A DNA stretch of 64,000 bases, taken from assembly GCF_000422965.1 (NCBI RefSeq), contig NZ_AUHB01000002.1, positions 124,001 to 188,000 of the forward strand, written 5' to 3'. This document shows, one piece after another, positions 25,926 through 34,304 of this stretch. The notes beneath the pieces were generated by a model, which saw only the letters and a list, made by a program, of their open reading frames with translations, was not told the DNA's origin and searched no databases. This DNA is from Pleomorphomonas oryzae DSM 16300 (GTDB taxonomy: Bacteria; Pseudomonadota; Alphaproteobacteria; Rhizobiales; Pleomorphomonadaceae). Both the position numbers and the translations under genes were made by a program. How positions within the stretch are numbered: position 1 is the stretch's first letter; every line of letters begins with the position of its first letter.

Positions 25926-26214
25926 GATTGTCTCGTCTGTTGTCCCTGGTCCGTCCCCCCGTGGGCGACCGTTTGGGAAAGGCGAGATGGTCACTATCCC
26001 CAAGACCTAAGCTGGCGAAAGAGCAGCCTTTTACGGTCCTGCCGATGGCTCGGTGCATGAGACGCTGTTTTTGAACATGAAATCGAACATTTTGACCATA
26101 TGGTCAGAATTCAACCCATTGGTAATCCACAGAAAAATGCATTCCGAGACCGTCGTGACCACGGTGATGGCGTAGCCGAATCGTCTTGACAGGGATGCTA
26201 GCTTGCCGGCACGT
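25926..26214. other. Upstream region between uracil permease gene and cobalamin riboswitch
   Basis: This stretch holds the leader of the uracil permease gene (minus strand), the RutR-like box at 26092-26107, and presumably the promoter of the riboswitch transcript to its right. I see no convincing coding region in it. Confidence 0.6.
26092..26107. promoter_or_regulatory. RutR-type operator (TTGACCATATGGTCAG)
   Basis: It matches 15 of the 16 positions of the published RutR consensus TTGACCAnnTGGTCAA (the last base is G). The inner 14 bases are a perfect palindrome (26093-26106). The site lies 167 bases upstream of the uracil permease start. RutR is a TetR-family repressor released by uracil or thymine. 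The regulator gene is not in this window. Confidence 0.8.
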
Positions 26215-26400
26215 GAAGGCGTGCAAGGTGTTCCGGCAGCATGCGGCTGCCGGGATGAAACGGGAACGGGAAGGATTACGATCCGCAACCCGGCCGCCCC
26301 CGCGACTGTGCGTGGTGAGCCTCCGTCCAAAACGCCACTGGGATTTCCCGGGAAGGCGGGCGACAGGCAGCGATCCACGAGCCAGGAGACCGGCCTTGCG
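26215..26400 (+). promoter_or_regulatory. Cobalamin riboswitch
   Basis: Core elements are in the right order: GGGAACGGGAAGG near 26263, a C-rich CGCCCCCGCGACTGTG near 26295, GCCACTGGG (26334-26342), CCGGGAAGGCGG (26348-26359), and the B12 box GCCAGGAGACC (26381-26391). The limits of the outer helix are approximate. Just downstream CCGTC (26415-26419) can pair with GACGG (26426-26430), right before the AAAAGGAG Shine-Dalgarno sequence. This suggests translational control of the CbiM-like gene by adenosylcobalamin. Confidence 0.9.
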
Positions 26401-26444
26401 CAGGCAATCGGATTCCGTCGGGTGAGACGGAAAAGGAGATGAAC

Positions 26445-27122
26445 ATGCATATCGAACCCGGCCTGGTGGCCGATGGTAAGCTGTGGCTCAGCTATCTGAC
26501 AGCGACGGGCGCGGCCGGTTATGGCCTGAAGCTCGCCTGGCAGACGGCGCGCCAAAGCGGTGTCCTATCGCTTGGCCTCCGGAGTGCTGCCACCACGGCG
26601 CTCGTCTTCTCGTTTTTCGAGATCCTGCCGCACTATCCGGTCGGCGTCTCCGAGGTGCACCTCATCCTTGGCTCGACGCTGTTCCTGTTGTTCGGCGCGG
26701 CACCGGCCGCCATCGGCCTCGCGTTGGGCCTGTTGATCCAGGGGCTGTTCTTCGCTCCCTTCGACCTGCCGCAATATGGCATGAACGTCACGACGCTGCT
26801 CCTGCCCCTCTTCGGGCTGACCGCGCTCGCTCGCCGCGTGATTGCGCCGGCCACGCCTTATGTTGAGTTGAAATATGGTCAGGCGCTGGCTCTCTCCACC
26901 GCCTATCAGGCTGGTATCGTCGCCTGGGTCGGCTTCTGGGCTTTCTATGGTCAGGGCTTCACGGTCGGCAATTTCGCCGCCATCAGCTCGTTCGGTGGCG
27001 CCTATATGCTGGTGATCCTCGTCGAGCCGCTGGTCGATCTGGCGGTGCTTGCCGGCGCCAAGCTGCTCCACGGTCTGCGCGGAAGCTTCCTGGTTGAGCG
27101 GCGTCTCTACGAAGCCGCCTGA
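26445..27122 (+). CDS. CbiM-like cobalt permease (ECF-type transporter component)
   Basis: 225 residues of a hydrophobic membrane protein with about six or seven helices. Two ATGs are possible. At 26439 the Shine-Dalgarno sequence AAAAGGAG directly abuts the codon. At 26445 it is 6 bases away and the protein begins MHIEPG, as in CbiM proteins, where the N-terminal Met-His binds the metal; 26445 is therefore chosen. The role would be cobalt uptake for B12 synthesis, consistent with the cobalamin riboswitch. No CbiN, CbiQ or CbiO gene is adjacent, so the energising partners are elsewhere or the protein works alone. Confidence 0.85.
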   Translation: MHIEPGLVADGKLWLSYLTATGAAGYGLKLAWQTARQSGVLSLGLRSAATTALVFSFFEILPHYPVGVSEVHLILGSTLFLLFGAAPAAIGLALGLLIQGLFFAPFDLPQYGMNVTTLLLPLFGLTALARRVIAPATPYVELKYGQALALSTAYQAGIVAWVGFWAFYGQGFTVGNFAAISSFGGAYMLVILVEPLVDLAVLAGAKLLHGLRGSFLVERRLYEAA

Positions 27123-27143
27123 TATCGCATAACGCTGCTCTTG

Positions 27144-27174
27144 CCGCGTCGCTTCTGAGACCGAAGCGGCGCGG
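27144..27174 (+). terminator. Rho-independent terminator of the CbiM-like gene
   Basis: CCGCGTCGCTTC (27144-27155) pairs with GAAGCGGCGCGG (27163-27174) through 12 pairs with one G-T, loop of 7, followed by TTTGCATTT. It lies 21 bases after the stop. Confidence 0.8.
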
Positions 27175-27266
27175 TTTGCATTTGGCGATCAAGCGGGGGT
27201 GTCGTTGCCACCGCCGCCGCTCGACCTCAGGCGGTCTTGACAGTTGCGAGCCTTTCCGCATAACGT

Positions 27267-27280
27267 CGTAAACGTTTACG
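27267..27280. promoter_or_regulatory. LacI-type operator CGTAAACGTTTACG, copy 1
   Basis: A perfect 14-base palindrome, 196 bases upstream of the sugar-binding-protein gene. An identical 14-mer occurs at 34136-34149 between the alpha-xylosidase and LacI genes. The shared sequence ties both transcription units to one regulator, presumably the LacI protein encoded at 34305-35336. Confidence 0.88.
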
Positions 27281-27476
27281 GGAGCGAACAGGCAGGGAGG
27301 AAATCCTGTCCGAATGGAGACCTTCGAACGTCATTGCCCTGCCGGCAGGCCGGGATGGCGAACGCTGGGTCATACCCTTCGAGGCCGGGCAATCTGCCGG
27401 ACCGCCGTCCATCGCTTCCGATCCCACCGGTCGCCATCGAGCCGGAACCGGTCGGCCAACTGGAGGAGTAGGGAGC

Positions 27477-28706
27477 ATGAAGACATCGGCAATCCTCGGA
27501 GCGGTGCTCTATGCCGGCGCCGCGACGCTCGGCATGGCGGCACATGCTGCCGATCCCGTCACCATTACCATCTGGTGCCAGGATGATGAACGGCAACCGG
27601 GCCTCAACCTCGCCAAGGAATTCGGCGAGAAGAACCCCGACATCAAGGTCGTCTACCGTCAGATCCATTTCGACGACGTAACATCGGAAGCGATGCGCGC
27701 CTACTCGACCGGTCAGGCGCCCGACATCATCGCCATCGACAATCCCGAGCACGCTCTCTTCGCCTCGCATGGCGTCTTCCTTGACCTGACGGACCGCATC
27801 GCCAAGTCGGCTGTCATTCACAAGGAGGACTATTTCCCCGGCCCGCTTGCTTCCGTCACCTGGGACGGTAAGCTCTATGGCGTGCCGAAGGCCACCAACA
27901 CCATCGCCCTCTACTACAATGCCGACATGTTCAAGGCGAAGGGCCTCGATCCCGACAAGCCGCCGCAGACCTGGGACGAGATGGTCGATGCTGCCCGCAA
28001 GCTCAATGACCCGGCCAAGAACGTCTATGGCATCGCCTTCTCGGCCAAGGCTTCGGAAGAAGGTACCTTCCAGTTCCTGCCCTGGGCGCAGATGACCGGC
28101 GGCGGCTACGACAAGATCAACACCGATGGGGCCGTCCGCGCGCTGACCATCTGGAAGACGCTGCTCGACGACAAGCTCGCCTCCCCCGACACGCTGACCC
28201 GTGGCCAGTGGGATTCCACCGGCACCTTCAACTCCGGCAACGCCGCCATGGTCATCTCCGGACCGTGGGAGCTCAATCGCATGTCGCAGGAAGCCAAGTT
28301 CGACTGGCGTGTGACGCTGATGCCAGTTCCGGAAGTCGGCGCGCCGCGCTCGTCGGCCATGGGCGACTTCAACTGGGCTATCTTCAAGAGCTCCAAGCAT
28401 CCCGACGAAGCTTTCAAGGCACTTGAGTATTTCGTGTCGCAGGACCCGCGCGTCTTCCCCGTCTGGGGCCAGCTCGCTGCCCGCGCCAACGTCGAGATAC
28501 CGGCCACCGGCGACGCCAAGAAGGACGCGGCTGTCAAGGTGTTCATGGAACAGCTGAAATACGCCCAGCCGCGCGGTCCGCACCCCGAGTGGATGAAGAT
28601 TTCCAAGGCCATCCAGGATGCCATCCAGGCAGCGCTGACCGGCCAGGCGACGCCCAAGGACGCACTCGATCAGGCTGCCGCCACCATCAAGGGCATTCTC
28701 GGCTGA
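27477..28706 (+). CDS. Sugar ABC transporter substrate-binding protein (SBP family 1)
   Basis: 409 residues. A Sec signal peptide ([20 protein letters not shown]) probably ends at AHA. The mature protein begins [19 protein letters not shown] and shows the family 1 landmarks [36 protein letters not shown] and [12 protein letters not shown]. It would bind an oligosaccharide in the periplasm. It is first in a four-gene operon (binding protein, two permeases, MalK-type ATPase) with a LacI operator upstream. The neighbouring alpha-xylosidase suggests an alpha-xyloside such as isoprimeverose or a xyloglucan fragment, as inference. Confidence 0.93.
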   Translation: MKTSAILGAVLYAGAATLGMAAHAADPVTITIWCQDDERQPGLNLAKEFGEKNPDIKVVYRQIHFDDVTSEAMRAYSTGQAPDIIAIDNPEHALFASHGVFLDLTDRIAKSAVIHKEDYFPGPLASVTWDGKLYGVPKATNTIALYYNADMFKAKGLDPDKPPQTWDEMVDAARKLNDPAKNVYGIAFSAKASEEGTFQFLPWAQMTGGGYDKINTDGAVRALTIWKTLLDDKLASPDTLTRGQWDSTGTFNSGNAAMVISGPWELNRMSQEAKFDWRVTLMPVPEVGAPRSSAMGDFNWAIFKSSKHPDEAFKALEYFVSQDPRVFPVWGQLAARANVEIPATGDAKKDAAVKVFMEQLKYAQPRGPHPEWMKISKAIQDAIQAALTGQATPKDALDQAAATIKGILG

Positions 28707-28719
28707 TCCCTTCGAAAAA

Positions 28720-28743
28720 GCGCTCTCGCTTCGGCGGGAGCGC
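28720..28743 (+). terminator. Intercistronic hairpin with UUCG loop after the sugar-binding-protein gene
   Basis: GCGCTCTCGC (28720-28729) and GCGGGAGCGC (28734-28743) pair over 10 positions with one G-U, closed by the extra-stable C(UUCG)G tetraloop. It begins 14 bases after the binding-protein stop and lacks a T tract. The likely role is to protect the upstream mRNA segment from 3' decay so that binding protein exceeds permease. Confidence 0.75.
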
Positions 28744-28827
28744 CAACCGTTCTGTTGACCGCACCGCCCGGCAAGGGTGATGCTCCGTACCGGTGGCCGA
28801 CCGCCGGCACGGATGCGGGGAGGACCG

Positions 28828-29730
28828 ATGCGACGCCTCTATTCCAGCCTCGTCGATGGCCGAGGATTCGACCTCTGCCTGATCGGCATCCCACTTGTCT
28901 TTCTCATCGTGCTGTCGGGTGTGCCGCTCGTCTACAACGTGGTGATGAGCTTCCAGGCTGTGGACATGTTCAGCCTCGGCAGCTTCATTCGCCCCTGGGT
29001 CGGCTTTGACAACTATCGCCAGCTGATCTCCCAGCCGGAATTCTGGCCGATCATGGGCCATACGGCGACCTTTCTCGCCGCCTCGATTGCCGGCCAGTTC
29101 CTGTTCGGCTTCGCACTCGCCCTGCTTTTCTGGCTCAATTTCCCCGGCGCCTCCTGGCTGCGCGGCCTGTTCCTGGTGTCCTGGGTCATGCCGGGTCTGG
29201 TGGTTGGCGCCGTCTGGAACTGGCTGCTGTCGGGCGACTTCGGCGTCTTCAACTTCGTGCTGCACCAGCTGCACATCATCTCCGGTAACGTCTTCTGGCG
29301 TTCCGATCCGGCATTCGCCCTTTGGAGCGTGATCATCGCCAATATCTGGCTCGGTACGTCCTTCAACATGATCATGCTGTCGGTCGGTCTGTCGTCGATC
29401 CCTGACGATCTCTACGAGGCGGCCGAACTCGATGGCGCGGGCGCACTCACCCGCTTCTGGACGATTACCCTACCGATGATGCGCTCGAGCATCGGCGCGC
29501 TGATCTCGCTCGGCCTGATCTTCACGCTGCAACAGTTCGACCTGTTCGCCGCCATCACCTCGGGTGGGCCGAACAACTCCTCCAACGTCGCGCAATACTG
29601 GGCCTGGGATCTCTCCTTCAAGCAGTACGACTTCGCCAAGGGCGCCGCCATTTCGGTGATCATGATCGTCGTGGTCATGCTGGCCTCCGTCTACTACGTC
29701 CGGTCGACCCGTCATGAGGTGAGAGGATGA
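28828..29730 (+). CDS. Sugar ABC transporter permease (MalF/UgpA-like)
   Basis: 300 residues from ATG 28828, with GGGGAGGA just upstream; in-frame ATGs at 28813 and 28777 are less likely. Six helices are predicted, starting with FDLCLIGIPLVFLIVLSGVP. The EAA loop is DDLYEAAELDGAGALTRFWT, typical of the MalF/UgpA family. It forms a heterodimeric channel with the next gene product, whose start overlaps its stop (ATGA). Confidence 0.93.
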   Translation: MRRLYSSLVDGRGFDLCLIGIPLVFLIVLSGVPLVYNVVMSFQAVDMFSLGSFIRPWVGFDNYRQLISQPEFWPIMGHTATFLAASIAGQFLFGFALALLFWLNFPGASWLRGLFLVSWVMPGLVVGAVWNWLLSGDFGVFNFVLHQLHIISGNVFWRSDPAFALWSVIIANIWLGTSFNMIMLSVGLSSIPDDLYEAAELDGAGALTRFWTITLPMMRSSIGALISLGLIFTLQQFDLFAAITSGGPNNSSNVAQYWAWDLSFKQYDFAKGAAISVIMIVVVMLASVYYVRSTRHEVRG

Positions 29731-30554
29731 GCGAGACCACCAAGAACCGGCTGCTGCTCGTCTTCGCGTTGCTGCTCGCCGCCGTCTACCTCTTCCCACT
29801 TTACTGGATGTACATCACCGCCCTGAAGACCGGCTCGGAGATGTTCAGAACACCGCCCTCCTTCTGGCCGGACGAACCCCAGTGGTCGATCTTCCCCTTC
29901 GTCTTCCAGCTGAAGGGCATGAACCAGTTCCTGTGGAACTCGACGGTGATCGCCTCCGGCTCGGTGGCGCTGATCGCCGTCCTCGGCACCGGCGCCTCCT
30001 ATGTGCTGGCCCGTTATCGCAATGTCTGGATCGATGTCGGCTTGTTTCTGGTTTTGATGCTGCAGGTGCTGCCGGCCTCGCTGATGATCACGCCGATCTT
30101 CGTGCTGTTCACACTGACCGGCATTCTCGACTTCCCGCGCACGGCGGTGATCCTGGCCATCGCGGCCAAGAGCATGCCCTTCTTCATCGTGCTGGTGCGC
30201 GCCACCTTCATGAGCGTGCCGATGGAGCTCGAGGAGGCGGCGCTGGTTGATGGCAACTCACGCGCCGGCGCCTTCTGGTCAATCGTGCTGCCGCTCGCCC
30301 GCAACGGCATCCTGGTAGCCGCTATCCTGATCTTCATGCAGGCCTTCGGCGAGTTCGTCTATTCGAAGTCGCTGATCCAGGAAATCGAGCTGCAACCCAG
30401 CTCGGTCGGCCTCAACGCATTCATGGGCCCGAATACCAACGAATGGAACCGGATCATGGCCTTTGCCTCGATCTACGTGACCCCCATTCTGGCGACCTTC
30501 GTGCTGCTGCAGCGGCGCATCGTCTCTGGCCTGACCTCCGGAGCCCTGAAATGA
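29727..30554 (+). CDS. Sugar ABC transporter permease (MalG/UgpE-like)
   Basis: 275 residues and six helices (LLLVFALLLAAVYLFPLYWM first). The long periplasmic segment PPSFWPDEPQWSIF and the EAA loop MELEEAALVDGNSRAGAFWS are characteristic of MalG/UgpE. Start and stop both overlap the neighbouring genes by four bases, so translation is coupled through the operon. Confidence 0.93.
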   Translation: MSETTKNRLLLVFALLLAAVYLFPLYWMYITALKTGSEMFRTPPSFWPDEPQWSIFPFVFQLKGMNQFLWNSTVIASGSVALIAVLGTGASYVLARYRNVWIDVGLFLVLMLQVLPASLMITPIFVLFTLTGILDFPRTAVILAIAAKSMPFFIVLVRATFMSVPMELEEAALVDGNSRAGAFWSIVLPLARNGILVAAILIFMQAFGEFVYSKSLIQEIELQPSSVGLNAFMGPNTNEWNRIMAFASIYVTPILATFVLLQRRIVSGLTSGALK

Positions 30555-31618
30555 CCAAGCAGATCGAATTTTCCGGCGTCAACAAACACTACGGTGCCTA
30601 CCACGCCCTGAAGGATATCAACCTCTCCATCGACAAGGGCAGCTTCGTTGCTCTGGTTGGCCCATCCGGCTGCGGCAAGTCGACGCTGCTGCGCTCGCTG
30701 GCCGGCCTCGAGAAGATCACCGGCGGCGACATCTCCATTGCCGGCGAGGTGGTGACCACCCTGCCGCCGCGCAGGCGCGACGTCGCCATGGTCTTCCAGT
30801 CCTATGCCCTCTATCCGCATATGACGGTGGAGGAAAACCTCACCTATTCGCTGAGGGTGCATGGCGTTTCCAAGGCCGAGCGGAAGAAGGCGGCCGCCGA
30901 GGTGGCCGTCACCACCGGCCTCACCGGCCTGCTCCACCGCTATCCGCGTGAGCTCTCGGGTGGCCAGCGTCAGCGCGTCGCCATGAGCCGGGCCATCATC
31001 CGCAACCCCAAGGCCTTCCTGTTCGACGAGCCGCTCAGCAACCTCGACGCCGCTCTGCGCGTCCACATGCGCAAGGAAATCCGCGCCCTTCACGACCGGC
31101 TTGGTGCCACCTCGGTCTATGTGACGCACGACCAGATCGAAGCGATGACCATGGCCGACCACGTCGTGGTGCTCAGGGCAGGGGTCATCGAGCAGCAGGG
31201 GCGACCGCTCGATCTCTATGATAAGCCGGCGAACAAATTCGTCGCCGGCTTCATCGGTTCGCCGGCCATGAACTTCCTGCCGGCGACCGTCGTTGAAGGC
31301 GGCTCCGTCACGGTTGACCTCGGCAATGGACCATTCTCTCTGACAATCCCAGTTGCCGCGCCGGTTGGCGCCAAGGTGCTGATCGGTATCCGGCCCGAGC
31401 ACCTGACGTTGACCGCCTCGGGAGAGGGCCGTTTTGACGCCGTCGTTTCCTTCGCCGAGTCGACCGGCTCGACCACCTTCGTCACCACGGCGACGACACC
31501 GGAGTTGATGGTGGTGGAAACGGGGCGCCGGCTGGTCGCCACTGGCGACCGTGCCGGCCTAGCGTTTTCCGATGCAAGCGTGCACGTTTTCGACGCGGAG
31601 ACGGAACAGCGCCTCTGA
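30551..31618 (+). CDS. Sugar ABC transporter ATP-binding protein (MalK/UgpC-like)
   Basis: 355 residues from ATG 30551, which overlaps the permease stop; the frame is open upstream within the permease gene but is not used. Walker A GPSGCGKST (37-45), signature [14 protein letters not shown], Walker B AFLFDEPLSNLD and H-loop VTHDQIEAMTMAD are intact. A C-terminal OB/TOBE regulatory domain (from about 240, GIRPEHLTL) follows. It ends the operon; a strong bidirectional terminator lies 34 bases downstream. Confidence 0.95.
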   Translation: MTKQIEFSGVNKHYGAYHALKDINLSIDKGSFVALVGPSGCGKSTLLRSLAGLEKITGGDISIAGEVVTTLPPRRRDVAMVFQSYALYPHMTVEENLTYSLRVHGVSKAERKKAAAEVAVTTGLTGLLHRYPRELSGGQRQRVAMSRAIIRNPKAFLFDEPLSNLDAALRVHMRKEIRALHDRLGATSVYVTHDQIEAMTMADHVVVLRAGVIEQQGRPLDLYDKPANKFVAGFIGSPAMNFLPATVVEGGSVTVDLGNGPFSLTIPVAAPVGAKVLIGIRPEHLTLTASGEGRFDAVVSFAESTGSTTFVTTATTPELMVVETGRRLVATGDRAGLAFSDASVHVFDAETEQRL

Positions 31619-31652
31619 AAAACAATCTCATCCACGTCGCGACCCCAGAGAA

Positions 31653-31681
31653 AAACCCCGGAAGCCGAGCTTCCGGGGTTT
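31653..31681. terminator. Bidirectional rho-independent terminator
   Basis: AAACCCCGGAAGC (31653-31665) and GCTTCCGGGGTTT (31669-31681) form a perfect 13-base-pair stem with loop CGA. A-rich bases on the left and T-rich bases on the right serve both the sugar transporter operon (plus) and the convergent alpha-xylosidase gene (minus). The core has the same design as the metK terminator at 52389-52411. Confidence 0.9.
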
Positions 31682-31717
31682 CTGCTTCGGATCGTCGCCG
31701 TGGAGAGGGCGCAGCCG

Positions 31718-34036
31718 TCAGGCTGGTGGGAGGGTGATCCGAAGCGGGCCGGCGGCGCGGAGGGTGACGCTGCCGGAACGCTGGTCGAAGGTGTCGCTGC
31801 CATCAACGGTGGCAACGTGCCCGATGCCGATGAGGCGAAGGGCGTAGGGAAGATCGCGGTTGGGCGTTACGGTGAGAACGCCACCATCGCGACGCACCGT
31901 GAGCGACAGGGCCGGCGCGCCGGTGCGATAGTCCGGTACCGGTGCCGTGGCGCTGGCGCCGTCGGCAAGCTCATAGAGAGCGAAGGTGACGCCGTCGGTA
32001 TAGTCGTAGTCGGGCCGTTGGTTGTTGCTGCCGAAGGCGATCAGGCTGCCCGGCCGCACATAGAGCGGCAGGCTCATGACGCCATGCGTCTCGCGCCGCC
32101 AGGCCGGCCCCTCCACCACCTCGCCGGTGAGCAGCTGTGTCCAGCGACCGGCTGGCAGATAGACCGCCACTTCACCGTCCTTGTCGAACACCGGCGCAAC
32201 GAGCAGCGATGACCCCAGCATGAACTGGCGGTCGAGCGTCTCAGTGGCCGGATCGTCGGGGAACTCGAGCAGCATGGCCCGCAGCATCGGAACGCCGGTA
32301 ACCGCCGCCTCGACGGCAGCGCCATAGAGGTAGGGCATCAGCGAGCACTTGAGCCGGGCGAAATCACGCAGCACCGCCTCGGCTTCCTGGTCGAACAGCC
32401 ACGGCACCCGGTAGGATTTCGAGCCATGCAGGCGGCTGTGGCTGGACAGCAGCCCGAAAGCGCACCAGCGCTTGTAGACGTCGGCCTCGGCGGTATTCTC
32501 GAAACCGCCGATGTCATGGCTCCAGAAGCCGAAGCCTGAAAGCCCGAGCGACAGGCCGCCGCGCAGCGTCTCGGCCATGGCCGGATAGTCGGAATAGCAG
32601 TCGCCGCCCCAGTGCACCGGGAAACGCTGGCCGCCGACGGTGGCCGAGCGGGCAAACAGAACGCTCTCGCCGCAGGCCTCGATCAGCGCGTCGTGCACCA
32701 CCTTGTTGTAGAGGAACGGGTAGTAGTTGTGCATCTTCACCGGGTCCGAACCGTCGTGCCAGACGACGTCGGTCGGGATGCGCTCGCCAAAGTCGGTCTT
32801 GAAGGCATCGACGCCCATAGCGGCGAGGCGCTTCAGATGCCCGGCATACCAGGCGACGGCTTCCGGATTGGTGAAGTCGACGATGCCCTGACCGGCCTGC
32901 CAGAGATCCCACTGCCAGACGCTGCCGTCCGCCCGCTTCAGGAGATAGCCCTTGTCGGCCGCCTCATCGAACAGCTTCGAGGCCTGCGCGATGTAGGGAT
33001 TGATCCAGAGACAGATCTTCAGCCCCTTTTCCCTGAGGCGGTTCAGCATGCCCTGGGGGTCGGGAAACACTTGCGGGTCCCACTCGAAGTCGCACCAGTG
33101 GACGCCGCGCATCCAGAAGCAGTCGAAGTGGAAGACGTGCAGCGGAATGTCGCGCTGGAACATGCCGTCGACGAAGGAATTGACGGTTTCCTCGTCATAG
33201 TCGGTGGTGAACGACGTCGTCAGCCACAGGCCGAACGACCAGGCGGGCGGCAGCGACGGCCTGCCGGTGAGGCGCGTGTAGCGCTCCAGCACCGCCTTGG
33301 GCGTCGGTCCGTCGATCAGGTAATATTCGAGTGCCTCGCCCTCGACGGCGAACTGCACCTTCGACACCTTTTCCGAGGCCACCTCGAAACCGACGCGACC
33401 GGGATCGTTGACCAGCACGCCCCAGCCGCGATTGGTCAGGAAAAAGGGGATGTTCTTGTAGGCCTGCGTGGTGGAGGTACCGCCGTCCTGGTTCCAGATG
33501 TCGATGCTCTGGCCGTTCTTGACGAAGGAGGAGAAGCGCTCGCCAAGGCCATAGACCAGCGTGCCGACCTCCAGGTCGAGCCGCTCGAACACATGCGGTG
33601 GTTCGCCCTCGACGCTGGCATGACCGGTCTCCCGGAAGCCGGTGCCGGTGAGCCGCTTGCCGCCGCGTGTCACCTCGGTTCGCCAATCGCCATCCTTGGA
33701 GATAGTCAGCGTCAGCCCGCCGGAGGTGAAGGACAGCGTGCTCTCGTTGTCGACGATGGTCGGCTGGAAGGACTCGTCGGGAAACAGCTCGAAAGCCGGG
33801 CCGCGCTTCGCAGTCCCCTTGTGATGCTCGATACGCACACCGATGACGCCTTCCATCGGTGCGCTGAGGGTCAGCGTCAGGGTTGGCGCATTGATCTGGT
33901 CGGCACGGCCACGACCACGCACGGCGAGCGCCAGAATCTCCGCCTTCCGAGCGTCCGTCCGCACCGTATGGACGTGGTGCGGATTGAGGATACTCATCCC
34001 TGCCGGCAGCATCCAGTTGCCGTCGCTGAACTTCAT
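31718..34036 (-). CDS. Alpha-xylosidase, GH31 (YicI-like)
   Basis: 772 residues, the same length as E. coli YicI. The catalytic nucleophile is Asp 415 in FKTDFGER (YicI Asp 416), and the acid/base is Asp 479 in HWGGDCYSD (YicI Asp 482). Further hallmarks are FHFDCFWMRG, LKICLWINPYIAQASKLFDE, VLFARSATVGGQ and SSHSRLHGSKSYRVPW. There is no signal peptide, so it acts in the cytoplasm, releasing alpha-linked xylose from imported isoprimeverose or xyloglucan-type oligosaccharides. GGGAGG lies just before ATG 34036. It is convergent with the importer operon and divergent from the LacI regulator, with an operator between. Confidence 0.93.
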   Translation of the reverse strand: MKFSDGNWMLPAGMSILNPHHVHTVRTDARKAEILALAVRGRGRADQINAPTLTLTLSAPMEGVIGVRIEHHKGTAKRGPAFELFPDESFQPTIVDNESTLSFTSGGLTLTISKDGDWRTEVTRGGKRLTGTGFRETGHASVEGEPPHVFERLDLEVGTLVYGLGERFSSFVKNGQSIDIWNQDGGTSTTQAYKNIPFFLTNRGWGVLVNDPGRVGFEVASEKVSKVQFAVEGEALEYYLIDGPTPKAVLERYTRLTGRPSLPPAWSFGLWLTTSFTTDYDEETVNSFVDGMFQRDIPLHVFHFDCFWMRGVHWCDFEWDPQVFPDPQGMLNRLREKGLKICLWINPYIAQASKLFDEAADKGYLLKRADGSVWQWDLWQAGQGIVDFTNPEAVAWYAGHLKRLAAMGVDAFKTDFGERIPTDVVWHDGSDPVKMHNYYPFLYNKVVHDALIEACGESVLFARSATVGGQRFPVHWGGDCYSDYPAMAETLRGGLSLGLSGFGFWSHDIGGFENTAEADVYKRWCAFGLLSSHSRLHGSKSYRVPWLFDQEAEAVLRDFARLKCSLMPYLYGAAVEAAVTGVPMLRAMLLEFPDDPATETLDRQFMLGSSLLVAPVFDKDGEVAVYLPAGRWTQLLTGEVVEGPAWRRETHGVMSLPLYVRPGSLIAFGSNNQRPDYDYTDGVTFALYELADGASATAPVPDYRTGAPALSLTVRRDGGVLTVTPNRDLPYALRLIGIGHVATVDGSDTFDQRSGSVTLRAAGPLRITLPPA

Positions 34037-34135
34037 CGTCGTCCTCCCGGAATGCTCTAGCCAAAGCGAGCATGCACCTGCCGTTCATCGCCAAGACCTT
34101 CGTGGGGCTTGCGATTCCACGGCCTTCCTCTATTC

Positions 34136-34149
34136 CGTAAACGTTTACG
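34136..34149. promoter_or_regulatory. LacI-type operator CGTAAACGTTTACG, copy 2
   Basis: Identical in all 14 bases to the site at 27267-27280. It lies 99 bases upstream of the alpha-xylosidase start and 155 bases upstream of the LacI start, so it can control both directions, including autoregulation and the downstream glycosidase gene. Confidence 0.88.
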
Positions 34150-34304
34150 ACGATAACGGCGAAGGCGTCTCCTGTCAAAGGGCTTTTGTATCGGAGGAAT
34201 GTCTCCGCCGCAGGCCGTCAACAGGTGGATTTCCTCGACGAAACCGGGCGTTCCGTCTATTGATCGCTCGCCGGATTTTTGCTGAGAACGGGGAGGACGG
34301 GGCA

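Larger units (their letters stand above)
27123..27476. other. 354-base intergenic region: terminator plus sugar-operon promoter/operator
   Basis: The left part holds the terminator of the CbiM-like gene (27144-27174). The right part carries the LacI operator at 27267-27280 and the leader of the sugar-binding-protein gene, ending in GGAGGAGTAGGGAGC just before ATG 27477. I see no supported gene. Confidence 0.6.

Noticed and set aside
26186-26442. Short open frames in the region before the CbiM-like gene
   Set aside because: They overlap the conserved cobalamin riboswitch core, which explains the sequence conservation better than coding does.
26439-26444. ATG 26439 as start of the CbiM-like protein
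   Set aside because: The Shine-Dalgarno sequence would abut the codon, and the Met-His N-terminus needed by CbiM would be lost.
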